A stretch of 52,847 nucleotides of DNA, taken from NCBI GenBank assembly GCA_937915735.1, contig CALGGS010000171.1, positions 1 to 52,847 of the forward strand, written 5' to 3'. Within the stretch, counting starts at the first letter, position 1. Every line of letters begins with the position of its first letter. A program made the position numbers and the translations under genes. The stretch comes from an uncultured Treponema sp. GTDB lineage: Bacteria > Spirochaetota > Spirochaetia > Treponematales > Treponemataceae. Of the stretch, positions 42,245 through 50,395 are shown in pieces. Below the pieces are notes generated by a model. That model had not been told where the DNA came from, made no database searches, and saw only the letters and a list, made by a program, of their open reading frames with translations.

Positions 42245-43256
42245 TTCCGAGGCTCTTCGGCTTCGTCGTCGCGCTGAATTTTCCCTTCAGCCCCTCCGTG
42301 TAGTAGAGTCCGAAATCCTCTGTGACAAGTACCATCTCGAAGTCCCTTTTTCCCCTCCAGAAATCAATCGCCTTCTCGAAGCCCATCACGAACAGCGATG
42401 TCGACAGAGCGTCCGCGTAAAGGGCTGAATCCGACACGACCGTGACGGATTCGAGCGTGTTCTCCACCGGTCTCCCTGTCTGCGGGTCGAAGATGTGAAT
42501 CCGCCTTTTTCCGTCTTTGTCCGTGAAGAACCTCTCGTATCCGCCCGATGTCACGACGGCCTTGTCCTGAAGGAGGAGCTTCGCGACCGGCTCTCCCCTG
42601 GACGGATTCTGTATTCCGACCGCCCAGTCATTTTTTTCGCCGTCCTGTCCAATCTTGCCTCCGAGGACGTAGACGTTTCCGCCGAAATCCACAATCGATG
42701 ACTCAACACCGCGCTTTTTGAGGATTTTCACGGCCTCGTCGCAGGCGAAACCTTTTCCGACAGAGCCGAAGTCGAGCATCATTCCTCTTTCCTTTTTGAT
42801 TTCCGCTTTCGGTTTCCTGATGACCGAGATTTTCCTGAAATCGGTGGATTCCAAAAGTTTTTCGATTTCGGAGTCTTCGGGAACCCTGTATTTTCCTGTC
42901 GTGAATCCCCAGGCCTTCGTCACCGGGTAGAGGCACGGATTCAAAGCCCCTCCAGTCTCCTCGGCCGCATTTAGTGAGAATTCCGCGAGGAACGCCGTTT
43001 CGTCCGAGACTTCCACGACGTTTTCCCCGGAGTTGTTGATTTTGTACACGTCGCTCGATTCGTCGGTCGTCGAAATCTTCCCCTCTATTTCGCGGATTCT
43101 CCTTTCTACTTCGGAGTCCGCCTTTTTCGCGTTCCTTCCGTAGGATTTCACCGTCATGAACGTGTCCATCGCCTCGAACGATGCGACGTCGCTTGTGTTT
43201 TTCTCCACGCACGACATGAGCGCGAGCGAGGAGAGCAGCAGAATCAGTTTTTTCAT
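42234..43256 (-). CDS. apbE: FAD:protein FMN transferase, lipoprotein
   Basis: 340 aa. Lipoprotein signal with LMSC (Cys16). The ApbE fold is clear: AMDTFMTVKSYG, NPCLYPVTKAWGF, MLDFGSVGKGFACDEAV (FAD/Mg binding), FGGNVYVLGG, AVVTSGGYERFF and RRIHIFDPQTGRPV, SALYADALSTSLFVMG. It attaches FMN through a phosphoester to Ser/Thr of extracytoplasmic proteins such as Rnf/Nqr subunits or FMN-binding domain proteins. No target protein is in the window. Its 3' end overlaps the Gx-type gene on the other strand by 11 bp, and with the NusG-II protein these genes form a likely flavinylation or redox locus. Confidence 0.9.
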   Translation of the reverse strand: MKKLILLLSSLALMSCVEKNTSDVASFEAMDTFMTVKSYGRNAKKADSEVERRIREIEGKISTTDESSDVYKINNSGENVVEVSDETAFLAEFSLNAAEETGGALNPCLYPVTKAWGFTTGKYRVPEDSEIEKLLESTDFRKISVIRKPKAEIKKERGMMLDFGSVGKGFACDEAVKILKKRGVESSIVDFGGNVYVLGGKIGQDGEKNDWAVGIQNPSRGEPVAKLLLQDKAVVTSGGYERFFTDKDGKRRIHIFDPQTGRPVENTLESVTVVSDSALYADALSTSLFVMGFEKAIDFWRGKRDFEMVLVTEDFGLYYTEGLKGKFSATTKPKSLGIIR

Positions 43257-43308
43257 CGCTTTGATTTACCTATAAAACATTTATTTTTTGTGCTAAATTC
43301 GATGAACT

Positions 43309-43893
43309 ATGATATTGAAGATTTACAAGTTGGGTGAAGATGTTTTGAGAGAAAAATGCGCACCCGTCGCCCCTGAAGAGATAAACGACGAGATGAGGTC
43401 CCTTTTTGAGGATATGTTCGAGACCATGGTGGACGCGAACGGCGTCGGACTGGCGGCTCCTCAGGTCGGAATCGCAAAGAGGTTCTTTGTCGTGATTTCC
43501 GACGACGACGTGAAGCGGGTCTTCATAAACCCGCAGATTGTCGCGACGAGCAAGGAGCTTGTCCCCTACGACGAGGGCTGCCTCTCGCTTCCCGGCTTCG
43601 ACGAGGAGATTGTCCGTCCTGCCAAGGTCACGATACAGGCGTTGAACGAATTCGGAAAGCCGTTCACACTTGAGACAGACGGATTGCTCGCGAGAATCGT
43701 GCAGCACGAGAACGACCACCTGGACGGAATCGTGTACATCGACCGCGGAGACAAGGAATTCGCCGAGAAAGTGACCGAGAAGATGAGGAACAGGCTGGAG
43801 AAGGCGAGGAAGAAGGAAGAGGAGAAGGCTAAGAAGGCCGCCAGCATAGCCGCCAAAAAGGCTGCGAAAGAGGCTTCTAAAGCGAAAAAATAA
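43309..43893 (+). CDS. def: Peptide deformylase
   Basis: 194 aa. It removes the formyl group from nascent N-terminal Met. The three metal-site motifs are GVGLAAPQVG, EGCLSLPG and IVQHENDHLDG (HExxH variant). The last 40 residues are an extra Lys/Ala-rich helix (KARKKEEEKAKKAASIAAKK...), which could bind RNA or the ribosome. A TAAATT box lies 9 nt before the ATG with no Shine-Dalgarno site. The fmt start overlaps its stop (TAATG). Confidence 0.92.
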   Translation: MILKIYKLGEDVLREKCAPVAPEEINDEMRSLFEDMFETMVDANGVGLAAPQVGIAKRFFVVISDDDVKRVFINPQIVATSKELVPYDEGCLSLPGFDEEIVRPAKVTIQALNEFGKPFTLETDGLLARIVQHENDHLDGIVYIDRGDKEFAEKVTEKMRNRLEKARKKEEEKAKKAASIAAKKAAKEASKAKK

Positions 43894-44900
43894 TGGGAAA
43901 GTTGAGAATTCTGTACGCGGGAAGTCCGTTGGCTTCCGCAATCGTCCTCGGAAATCTGATAGAGGACTCGAAAGTTGGCGGTTACGAGATAGTCGGCGTT
44001 TTGACGAACCCTCCGAGCGCGAAGGGAAGGCATTCCGCCCTTGTCCCTACCGAAGTCGCGGAAGTGGCCGCCGGGAACGGAATAGAAGTGCTCTCGTTCG
44101 ACCACTTGAAGGCCGAGGCGAGGGATGCCGTCGCTCCGTTGAAGGCGGATTTGATGGTCTGCTTCGACTACGGAAAGATATTCGGGCCGAAATTCCTCTC
44201 GCTCTTCCCTCTCGGCGGAATCAACCTGCATCCGTCCGCGCTGCCGAAGTACCGTGGATGCACGCCGGTTCCCGCCGCGATTCTGAACGGCGACGACAAA
44301 CTCGGCGTGTCTGTCCAGACGCTCGCTCTCGAAACCGACGAGGGCGACATCCTCGCTTATGGAGAGATTCCTTTGGACGGCACTGAGACGACGCTTTCAC
44401 TTATGGACGGAGACGGAAAAGAGAGCAAGGTCACTTCGCTTGGAACCAAGCTTCTCCTGTCCGTAATCCGCTCGATTGCCGACGGCTTCTCGAAGACCGG
44501 GGAACTTTCTCTTCCTGCGTCGAAAAAGCAGACTGGAGAGCCTTCCTACACTCCGTTCATAAAGAAGGAGGACGGAATCATCGACTGGAAGAAATCCGCC
44601 GTGGAAATAGACAGGATGGTGAGGGCGTACACTCCATGGCCCCTCGCTTCGACTGGATGCGGCGGCGTTAAGCTTCTCATCCTGAAGTCGAAGGTTTCGG
44701 AGAATTCCACGAGGGACATGAAGGATGTCGTCATACCCGGCACCGTCCTTCCGTACCGGAAATCGGTCGGCATAGAGATAGCGTGCGGCGGCGGTTCTAT
44801 TCTCGTGGCTACGGAGCTTCAGTGGGAAAAGAAGAAGGCGATGGACTACAAGTCGTTCATGAACGGAGCCAGGAATTTCGTCGGTTCCGTCCTCGACTAG
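43893..44900 (+). CDS. fmt: Methionyl-tRNA formyltransferase
   Basis: 335 aa. It formylates initiator Met-tRNA with 10-formyl-THF. The catalytic Asn-x-His is in GGINLHPSALPKYRG and the Asp in LALETDEGDIL; PSALP is the variant of SLLP. The C-terminal tRNA-binding domain contains WKKSAVEIDRMVRAYTPWP. It is coupled to def by a 1-nt overlap, the common def-fmt order. The gene is GC-rich, like its neighbours. Confidence 0.92.
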   Translation: MGKLRILYAGSPLASAIVLGNLIEDSKVGGYEIVGVLTNPPSAKGRHSALVPTEVAEVAAGNGIEVLSFDHLKAEARDAVAPLKADLMVCFDYGKIFGPKFLSLFPLGGINLHPSALPKYRGCTPVPAAILNGDDKLGVSVQTLALETDEGDILAYGEIPLDGTETTLSLMDGDGKESKVTSLGTKLLLSVIRSIADGFSKTGELSLPASKKQTGEPSYTPFIKKEDGIIDWKKSAVEIDRMVRAYTPWPLASTGCGGVKLLILKSKVSENSTRDMKDVVIPGTVLPYRKSVGIEIACGGGSILVATELQWEKKKAMDYKSFMNGARNFVGSVLD

Positions 44901-44933
44901 GGAAGCCGCAGAAAATCAAATTCGGAGAAAAAA

Positions 44934-45995
44934 ATGGACAATCAGGAAAACACAGAGAACAAGGAAAGGGAAGCCAAGCCGGGAAAAGCGGGCTTGTTCA
45001 TTTCTTCCCATGTAGAGAAACTCCAGGCGAGTTCATTTAATCTGCTTTTGACGGTCGCGGCCGCGATTGTCGTCATGTTCATCGTCGCGTTCTGCGTGTT
45101 CAACGCGAACTTGAAGGGCGAGGAGCAGGTCATGGTGCCGAACGTGGTGGGACTCGACCTTGGAGACGCGCTTTTGGAGATGCAGCAGAAGGAACTGTAC
45201 CAGAAAGTGCAGTTCAGGTACACGGATTCCGACGACGCTGGAAAAATCCTGAGCCAGTCGCCGGAGGCCGGGACAATCACCAAGGCCGGGAGAAGAATCA
45301 ACCTTGTCGTGAGCAAGGGAATGATTCTGAACAAAATCGAGAACTACGTCGGGGAGAATTTCGACGACGTGAAGATAAAGCTCCAGACGATGTTCACCGG
45401 CTCCACAAAGCAGCTCATCGTCCTTTCGGACCCCAGCTACAAGACGGACGAGGCGCCGGCCGGAACAATCCTCGCCCAGAATCCTCCTGAGGGCACGCCG
45501 ATTTCGACTCCGGTCACGCTCAAACTTCTGGTGAGCAAAGGCTCCGAGTACGAGACCACGAAAGTTCCGAACCTCGTGGGGCTTTCCGTGGGGAAAATCT
45601 ACTCCCAGATGGAATCCTCAAAGGTGATTTTCGACTTCTCGACCCATGCCGTGGATTCGTCCAAGGGCGAGAGGGCAGGAACGGTCACGCAGCAGCAGTC
45701 GTTCGAGTCGCAGTTCGTAAGGGCTTACACCCACTGCGCGGCGGATTTCGCATTGGAGGAGACTGTCTCGACGGATGGAAAAAAGCCGGTCGTGGGCGTT
45801 TTCTCGGCCAGGACGACGAAATTCCCGTTCGCCGTGGACATGGTTCTCATGGCGGAGAAGGACGGAAAGCAGTCCAGGCTCGTGACGTTCAAGCATTTCG
45901 GCGGGGCTGTGACTGTTCCGTATGAGGTGGAGCAGGGCACCACAGTTTCCCTCGTCGTGAAAGACAAGGTTGTGGCGAAAGAGCTTGTGAACTAG
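44934..45995 (+). CDS. PASTA-domain membrane protein
   Basis: 353 aa. A cytosolic basic N-terminus (1-37) is followed by one membrane helix (38-58) and an external part with PASTA repeats: VMVPNVVGLDLGDALLEMQQ with LSQSPEAGT (65-125), a degenerate second copy with LAQNPPEGT (130-200), and VPNLVGLSVGKIYSQM (205-270). Unlike PrkC/StkP it has no kinase domain. PASTA domains bind peptidoglycan fragments, so a cell-wall sensing or anchoring role is likely. GGAG lies upstream. It follows fmt by 33 nt, an order I associate with treponemes. Confidence 0.85.
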   Translation: MDNQENTENKEREAKPGKAGLFISSHVEKLQASSFNLLLTVAAAIVVMFIVAFCVFNANLKGEEQVMVPNVVGLDLGDALLEMQQKELYQKVQFRYTDSDDAGKILSQSPEAGTITKAGRRINLVVSKGMILNKIENYVGENFDDVKIKLQTMFTGSTKQLIVLSDPSYKTDEAPAGTILAQNPPEGTPISTPVTLKLLVSKGSEYETTKVPNLVGLSVGKIYSQMESSKVIFDFSTHAVDSSKGERAGTVTQQQSFESQFVRAYTHCAADFALEETVSTDGKKPVVGVFSARTTKFPFAVDMVLMAEKDGKQSRLVTFKHFGGAVTVPYEVEQGTTVSLVVKDKVVAKELVN

Positions 45996-46053
45996 TGGGA
46001 ACTTCGGAAAACTATGGAGTTTTTCGAGGTGCCTTAGTATACTTGCGCTTATC

Positions 46054-47715
46054 ATGGTGCTGAAAATATTGAGTTTCGCAGGCAGCTTGTGTTTCCTTCT
46101 TTATGGAATGAAGCTGATGAGCGACGGAATCCAAAAGAGCGCGGGGCAGAAACTTCAGGCCGCGCTGTCGATTGTGACGGGCAACAGGTTCGTCGGGCTT
46201 CTTACAGGATGCGTCCTGACGATGATTATACAGTCGTCGGGCGCGACGACCGTAATGCTCGTCTCGTTCGTGAATGCGGGACTCCTCACGCTTGAGCAGT
46301 CGATAGGCGTCATTTTCGGCGCGAACATAGGAACGACGATAACGGCCTGGATAGTCGCCTTTTTCGGCTTCAACTTCAAGATTTCCTTGTTCGCCGTGCC
46401 TCTCTTCGGTTTGGGATACGTCCTTTTGGCCGTCAAGAAGATAAAAAAAGAAGGTATCGGACTTGCGATAATGGGGTTCGGAATGCTGTTCATCGGACTC
46501 GACTGGCTTTCCGGTCTTTTCAAGGACAGCTCCGGGCTTACCGATTTCATCCATCTTGTTCAGGGATACGGCGCGTTCAGCCTTGCCCTGGCCGTTTTGG
46601 TCGGAATCGTCTTCACCGCCCTAATCCATTCCAGTTCCGCAATGACCGCGATTGTCCTGACCGTAGCGGCCAAGAATCCGGACTTCTGGGAATTCGGAGC
46701 GGCCATGGTCATCGGAAGCGAAATCGGCTCCACGATAGATTCGATAATGGCCGCCATGGGCTCTTCCGCGAACGCCAAACGCACCGCATGCGTCCATGTG
46801 CTTTTCAACATCGCGACCTGTGTTGTCGCGCTCATCCTTTTCAAACCGTTTCTTTCCTTAATCGACCTAATCGTTCCCGGCACTGTCCAGGAGAACATCA
46901 TCTACCACATAGCGGCGCTGCACACCTGCTTCAAGCTTCTCGGCACCGTGATTTTCATCCCTTTCGTCAACCAGATAGCAAATCTGACCAGAAAAATCAT
47001 CAAGGACGACGAAGTTCCTGAGAACAAGACATACAGGCTCGAATTCAGCGAGAAGACAGCCCTCGAAGTGCCGGAGACGATGGTCTTCAACGCCCAGAAG
47101 GAAATCGCGGCGTTCGTCGATGTCGTCGTGGACATGTTCGACAGCCTCCAGATTGGAATCAAGATGCTCAAGGACGGCGAGGCTGAGAAATTCGTCACCG
47201 AGGAATTCGGGAAAATCGAGAACCTTGAAAACTACACCGACCAGATGCACGAGCAACTCACCCCGTATCTCGTGCGCTGCTCCGGTTTGAACATATCGGA
47301 GGAGTCCAAGTCGAACATCTCCCACATGATGCTCATTTCGGAAGAGCTTGAGAGCATGGCGGACGGATGCCTTTCGATTGCCGTGCAGATACGCAAGACC
47401 GTGGAGAAGAAGATGCCGTTCCGCGCGGAAGACTTGGAGCGGCTCATTCCGTATTTCGAGCTTTCAAGGCAGCTTCTGCAGTTCATCTACAAGAACGTGG
47501 CGAAAATCCAGAAGCTTTCAAAAGAACAGTTCGACTACGCGAGCGAGCTGGAGAACGAAATCGACGCGGAGCGCAAGGAGCTCAAGAAGGTCGCGAGAAA
47601 GCGTCTTGAGAGCGGAGCGGACGTCAAGGCCGAGCTTTTGTACCTCGACATCGTGCGCCAAATCGAAAAACTCGGCGACCGCTGTTTCGACATGGCCGAC
47701 GAACTTGGAAAATAG
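46054..47715 (+). CDS. Na+/phosphate symporter family protein (NptA type) with PhoU-like domain
   Basis: 553 aa. The N-terminal 310 residues have about eight membrane helices with the two inverted QSS-type motifs: TMIIQSSGATTVMLVSFVNAGLL and ALIHSSSAMTAIVLTVAAK, plus GANIGTTITAW and GSEIGSTIDS. Residues 340-550 are helical and PhoU-like. The family imports phosphate with Na+ (or exports it, as in YjbB). A TATACT box lies 10 nt before the ATG with no clear ribosome-binding site. It probably starts its own unit. Confidence 0.85.
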   Translation: MVLKILSFAGSLCFLLYGMKLMSDGIQKSAGQKLQAALSIVTGNRFVGLLTGCVLTMIIQSSGATTVMLVSFVNAGLLTLEQSIGVIFGANIGTTITAWIVAFFGFNFKISLFAVPLFGLGYVLLAVKKIKKEGIGLAIMGFGMLFIGLDWLSGLFKDSSGLTDFIHLVQGYGAFSLALAVLVGIVFTALIHSSSAMTAIVLTVAAKNPDFWEFGAAMVIGSEIGSTIDSIMAAMGSSANAKRTACVHVLFNIATCVVALILFKPFLSLIDLIVPGTVQENIIYHIAALHTCFKLLGTVIFIPFVNQIANLTRKIIKDDEVPENKTYRLEFSEKTALEVPETMVFNAQKEIAAFVDVVVDMFDSLQIGIKMLKDGEAEKFVTEEFGKIENLENYTDQMHEQLTPYLVRCSGLNISEESKSNISHMMLISEELESMADGCLSIAVQIRKTVEKKMPFRAEDLERLIPYFELSRQLLQFIYKNVAKIQKLSKEQFDYASELENEIDAERKELKKVARKRLESGADVKAELLYLDIVRQIEKLGDRCFDMADELGK

Positions 47716-47739
47716 AGTCCGCTTTTGGTGGAGAAGAAG

Positions 47740-47908
47740 ATGGAATCAATCGATATCGTCAGGGCTTGTGAAAAGGACGTGGCGACGCTCTGCTCTCTCG
47801 AAGGCAAAGGCGTTCTACGCCCACCACGGCTTCGAGCGTTTCGGCGAGCACGTCTTCGTCCTTGGCGACGACAGGCAGACGGACTTCCTCCTCCGTAAAT
47901 TTCTTTGA
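47740..47908 (+). pseudogene. Remnant of a GNAT acetyltransferase gene
   Basis: An ATG at 47740 behind GGAGAAGAAG opens MESIDIVRACEKDVATLCSL, a typical GNAT N-terminus. This frame then turns to nonsense. In the +1-shifted frame the DNA reads KAFYAHHGFERFGEHVFVLG and ends RKFL-stop at 47908, a typical GNAT C-terminus. Only about 170 nt remain of an expected 450-500 nt, so the core including the acetyl-CoA loop was lost by an internal deletion near 47800 with a frameshift. Confidence 0.7.
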
Positions 47909-47956
47909 GTTGTTGAGAATCCGTTTCCCCGCGCTGGAGCGTGAAAGGAGTTTTGT

Positions 47957-49780
47957 ATGAGGCAGAGAACGTTCTTGTTCCACGACAGCTACGATGCTGT
48001 CAGGTTTTTGGACTCTGTGAGGGCGAGCGAGGACTACGGGAACGCCGTCAGCGTGCTGGTCGATGTCTTCACGACTCGCGACGACGCCGATTTCATAGGA
48101 TATCTTTCCGACATCGTGAGAAAGAAACTGGACAAGGCTCAGATTGCGGGTCTGACGTGCCAGGCCGGATTCGCGCACGGGGACAAGCTCGACAGGACGA
48201 CCGTGTTCACGATTCTGTTCTTCTTCTCGTCCGAGATAAAAATCCTTGAGTACGACTTCTCGAAAACGCCTGCCGACGAAGTGAAATCCGATTTTCTTTC
48301 CGCGGTGAAAAGCCTCGGCGACTTGAAGGGAATCCAGGTCTACACGACCCCGATGAAGAATTCCTGCACCAACGATGTGCTTTCCGCAGTCGCGTTGGAA
48401 GCCGAAGGCGTGCCAGTCTTTGGAGCAGGAGCGGGCTACGCCGTGAAGTCGAAAAAACGCGAGCTGTACGTCTTCGGAAGGGAAATCCACAAAAACGGTC
48501 TTGTCGCGGTCTTGTTCAGCGGAAAGAATCTTGGAGTATATGCGGAGTCCACGCTCGGATGGACACCCATCGGAAAAGTGATGGAGGCCACGGACGTTTT
48601 TGGTGACCACATTTTGCGGACGGTGGACGGAGAGGTTGCCGGCGACGTCTTCAAGAGATACCTCGGAGTCGTTTCCGGCGACAACTTCATTGAAAACACC
48701 TGCGAATTTCCGTTCATGATAAGGCGCGGCGGCAAGTGGATAGCCCGCGTCCCGATGTCCAAGGACGAAGACGGATTCGTCCATTTCGCGGCCGACATTA
48801 ACAAGGGGGAGAAACTCGTGTTCTCCTACGGCGCGAAAAAGATAATCCTCCAGCAGTCGTTCAATCTGGCGGAATACATGAGCCGCAAGAATCTTGAGTG
48901 CCTTCTGCTGCACGTATGCAGGAACAGGTACGAGTATCTGAAGGAAGAGGAGTTTTTGGAGCTGGAGGCTTTCTTCAATTTCTACAGGGAGACGGCTGGC
49001 TGCTTTGCGTTCTCGGAGATTCTCTACAAAGGCGGAAGCGGCGGCGTGCAGAACAGCGCGCTGGTGGCGGTCGGTATGGAAGAGTGCGAAGACGGCGGAA
49101 ATGCCTCCTCGTCCGACTGCTTCATCGAGGACGGCAGGCACGAGAACAACATGCTCATCGATTTCGACAGGGACGAAGCCGGGTTCCCGCTCGGAAAGAG
49201 GGACAGGCGAATACTTCCGTTCGAGGAGCGGCTTGTGAATTTCCTGCACGCCACAAGCCGGGACCTTTCCCTCGCGAACGCGAAACTTGAGGAGGCCGCC
49301 ATGACCGACGGTTTGACGAAGCTTTTCAACAGAAAGAAAATCGCCGAGTGCATAGAGGCTGAGCTGCAGAAAAGGGATTCCGCGGAAAACGTGTGCCTGA
49401 TAATGTTCGACATAGACAACTTCAAGCGCATAAACGACACTTACGGGCACGACATGGGCGACGAGGTTCTTGTGAAAATAGCCAAGACCGCGAAGAATTG
49501 CGTGCGGAGCGGCGACTCAATCGGCCGTTGGGGCGGCGAGGAATTCATGATACTTGTCGTGGACGCAAAAAAGGACGAGGCCGTGTCGATTGCCGAGCGA
49601 ATCCGCACCGAAATCAACTCGATCCGCTGGCCTGACATGCCCGCCGTGAGTGTCTCCCTCGGTGTCGCCGGACTCAGAGTCGGAGACGACAGCCAGACGC
49701 TCTACAAGCGTGTCGACAACCGCCTGTACTATGCGAAGACCCACGGAAAAAACCGTGTCGCATATGAAGATGATGAATAG
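47957..49780 (+). CDS. FIST sensor-diguanylate cyclase
   Basis: 607 aa, soluble. Residues 1-210 are FIST-N (AVSVLVDVFTTRDDADFIGYL, VFGAGAGYA) and 215-380 FIST-C (YLGVVSGDNFIEN, CLLLHVCRNRYEYL), a ligand-sensing module thought to bind small molecules such as amino acids. A helix (430-450) links to a canonical GGDEF domain (450-600): MTDGLTKLFNRKKI, CLIMFDIDNFKRINDTYGHDMGD and the active signature GRWGGEEF. It should make c-di-GMP in response to a cytosolic ligand. No RxxD inhibitory site is seen just before the signature. GAAAGGAG lies upstream. The pseudogene at 47740 precedes it. Confidence 0.87.
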   Translation: MRQRTFLFHDSYDAVRFLDSVRASEDYGNAVSVLVDVFTTRDDADFIGYLSDIVRKKLDKAQIAGLTCQAGFAHGDKLDRTTVFTILFFFSSEIKILEYDFSKTPADEVKSDFLSAVKSLGDLKGIQVYTTPMKNSCTNDVLSAVALEAEGVPVFGAGAGYAVKSKKRELYVFGREIHKNGLVAVLFSGKNLGVYAESTLGWTPIGKVMEATDVFGDHILRTVDGEVAGDVFKRYLGVVSGDNFIENTCEFPFMIRRGGKWIARVPMSKDEDGFVHFAADINKGEKLVFSYGAKKIILQQSFNLAEYMSRKNLECLLLHVCRNRYEYLKEEEFLELEAFFNFYRETAGCFAFSEILYKGGSGGVQNSALVAVGMEECEDGGNASSSDCFIEDGRHENNMLIDFDRDEAGFPLGKRDRRILPFEERLVNFLHATSRDLSLANAKLEEAAMTDGLTKLFNRKKIAECIEAELQKRDSAENVCLIMFDIDNFKRINDTYGHDMGDEVLVKIAKTAKNCVRSGDSIGRWGGEEFMILVVDAKKDEAVSIAERIRTEINSIRWPDMPAVSVSLGVAGLRVGDDSQTLYKRVDNRLYYAKTHGKNRVAYEDDE

Positions 49781-49825
49781 CTGTTGCCCTTGACTATTTT
49801 AGGGTCTAGGGCCAGTTCCTCACTT

Positions 49826-50395
49826 TCATCCTAAAATCCATGCCAGGAGCCTGTACCACGCGTATAGCGTCAGGAATGCCGTGGCGAACAGGAAGACGAC
49901 TGCCAGAGTCGAGAGAAGCGCGGATTTTTTCACTTTGCGGATTGTCTCTTTGTCGTCCTCCACATAGCCTACGATGAGCTTGTAGTTCGCATTGTACGAG
50001 CGGATGAAGAAGTCCAGGATGTCGCCCGCGATTGGAATCAAGCCTATGAGGTAGTCGAGCAGGATGTTTTTCAGTATGACGACGGTGAGCGCGTACGACT
50101 TTATCTTGAACGCGCTCACGTACAGGTACGGAATGGACATCACGGCCGTTATTGTGTCGCCGGCCTCCGGCAGCAGAAGCCCGATTATCGGGTCAAGACA
50201 CCAGTCGTCCATGAGGCGCGAGAACAGCTTGACGATTTTGTACGACATCTGTGTCTCCAGAACCGCCTTCGCCTTTTCCTTCTTCTCCCGCCGTTCCCTT
50301 TCGTTCTGTATCGATTCGTTCATCGAGTCCCTTTCGCTTTTCGATGTGAACTCGTGCTCTTTCCTCGCCCTTTCTCGTCTTGATTTGAATCCCAT
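49826..50395 (-). CDS. DUF4112-family membrane protein
   Basis: 189 aa. A highly charged N-terminal coiled coil (1-45, RRERARKEHEF and ERERREKKEKAKA) precedes a membrane domain of the DUF4112 type: LDPIIGLLLPEAGDTITAVMSIPYLY, the repeated NILLDYLIGLIPIAGDILDFFIRSYNANYKLI and a last helix near the C-terminus. Function unknown. Its ATG follows the stop of the coiled-coil gene directly, with GGAG inside that gene, so the two are coupled. The charged N-terminus could contact the coiled-coil partner. Confidence 0.75.
   Translation of the reverse strand: MGFKSRRERARKEHEFTSKSERDSMNESIQNERERREKKEKAKAVLETQMSYKIVKLFSRLMDDWCLDPIIGLLLPEAGDTITAVMSIPYLYVSAFKIKSYALTVVILKNILLDYLIGLIPIAGDILDFFIRSYNANYKLIVGYVEDDKETIRKVKKSALLSTLAVVFLFATAFLTLYAWYRLLAWILG

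Noticed and set aside
47759..49450. 563-codon open frame on the minus strand
   Set aside because: Lies exactly opposite the FIST-GGDEF gene, has no motif or ribosome-binding site, and long antisense frames are expected in GC-rich DNA with strong codon bias.
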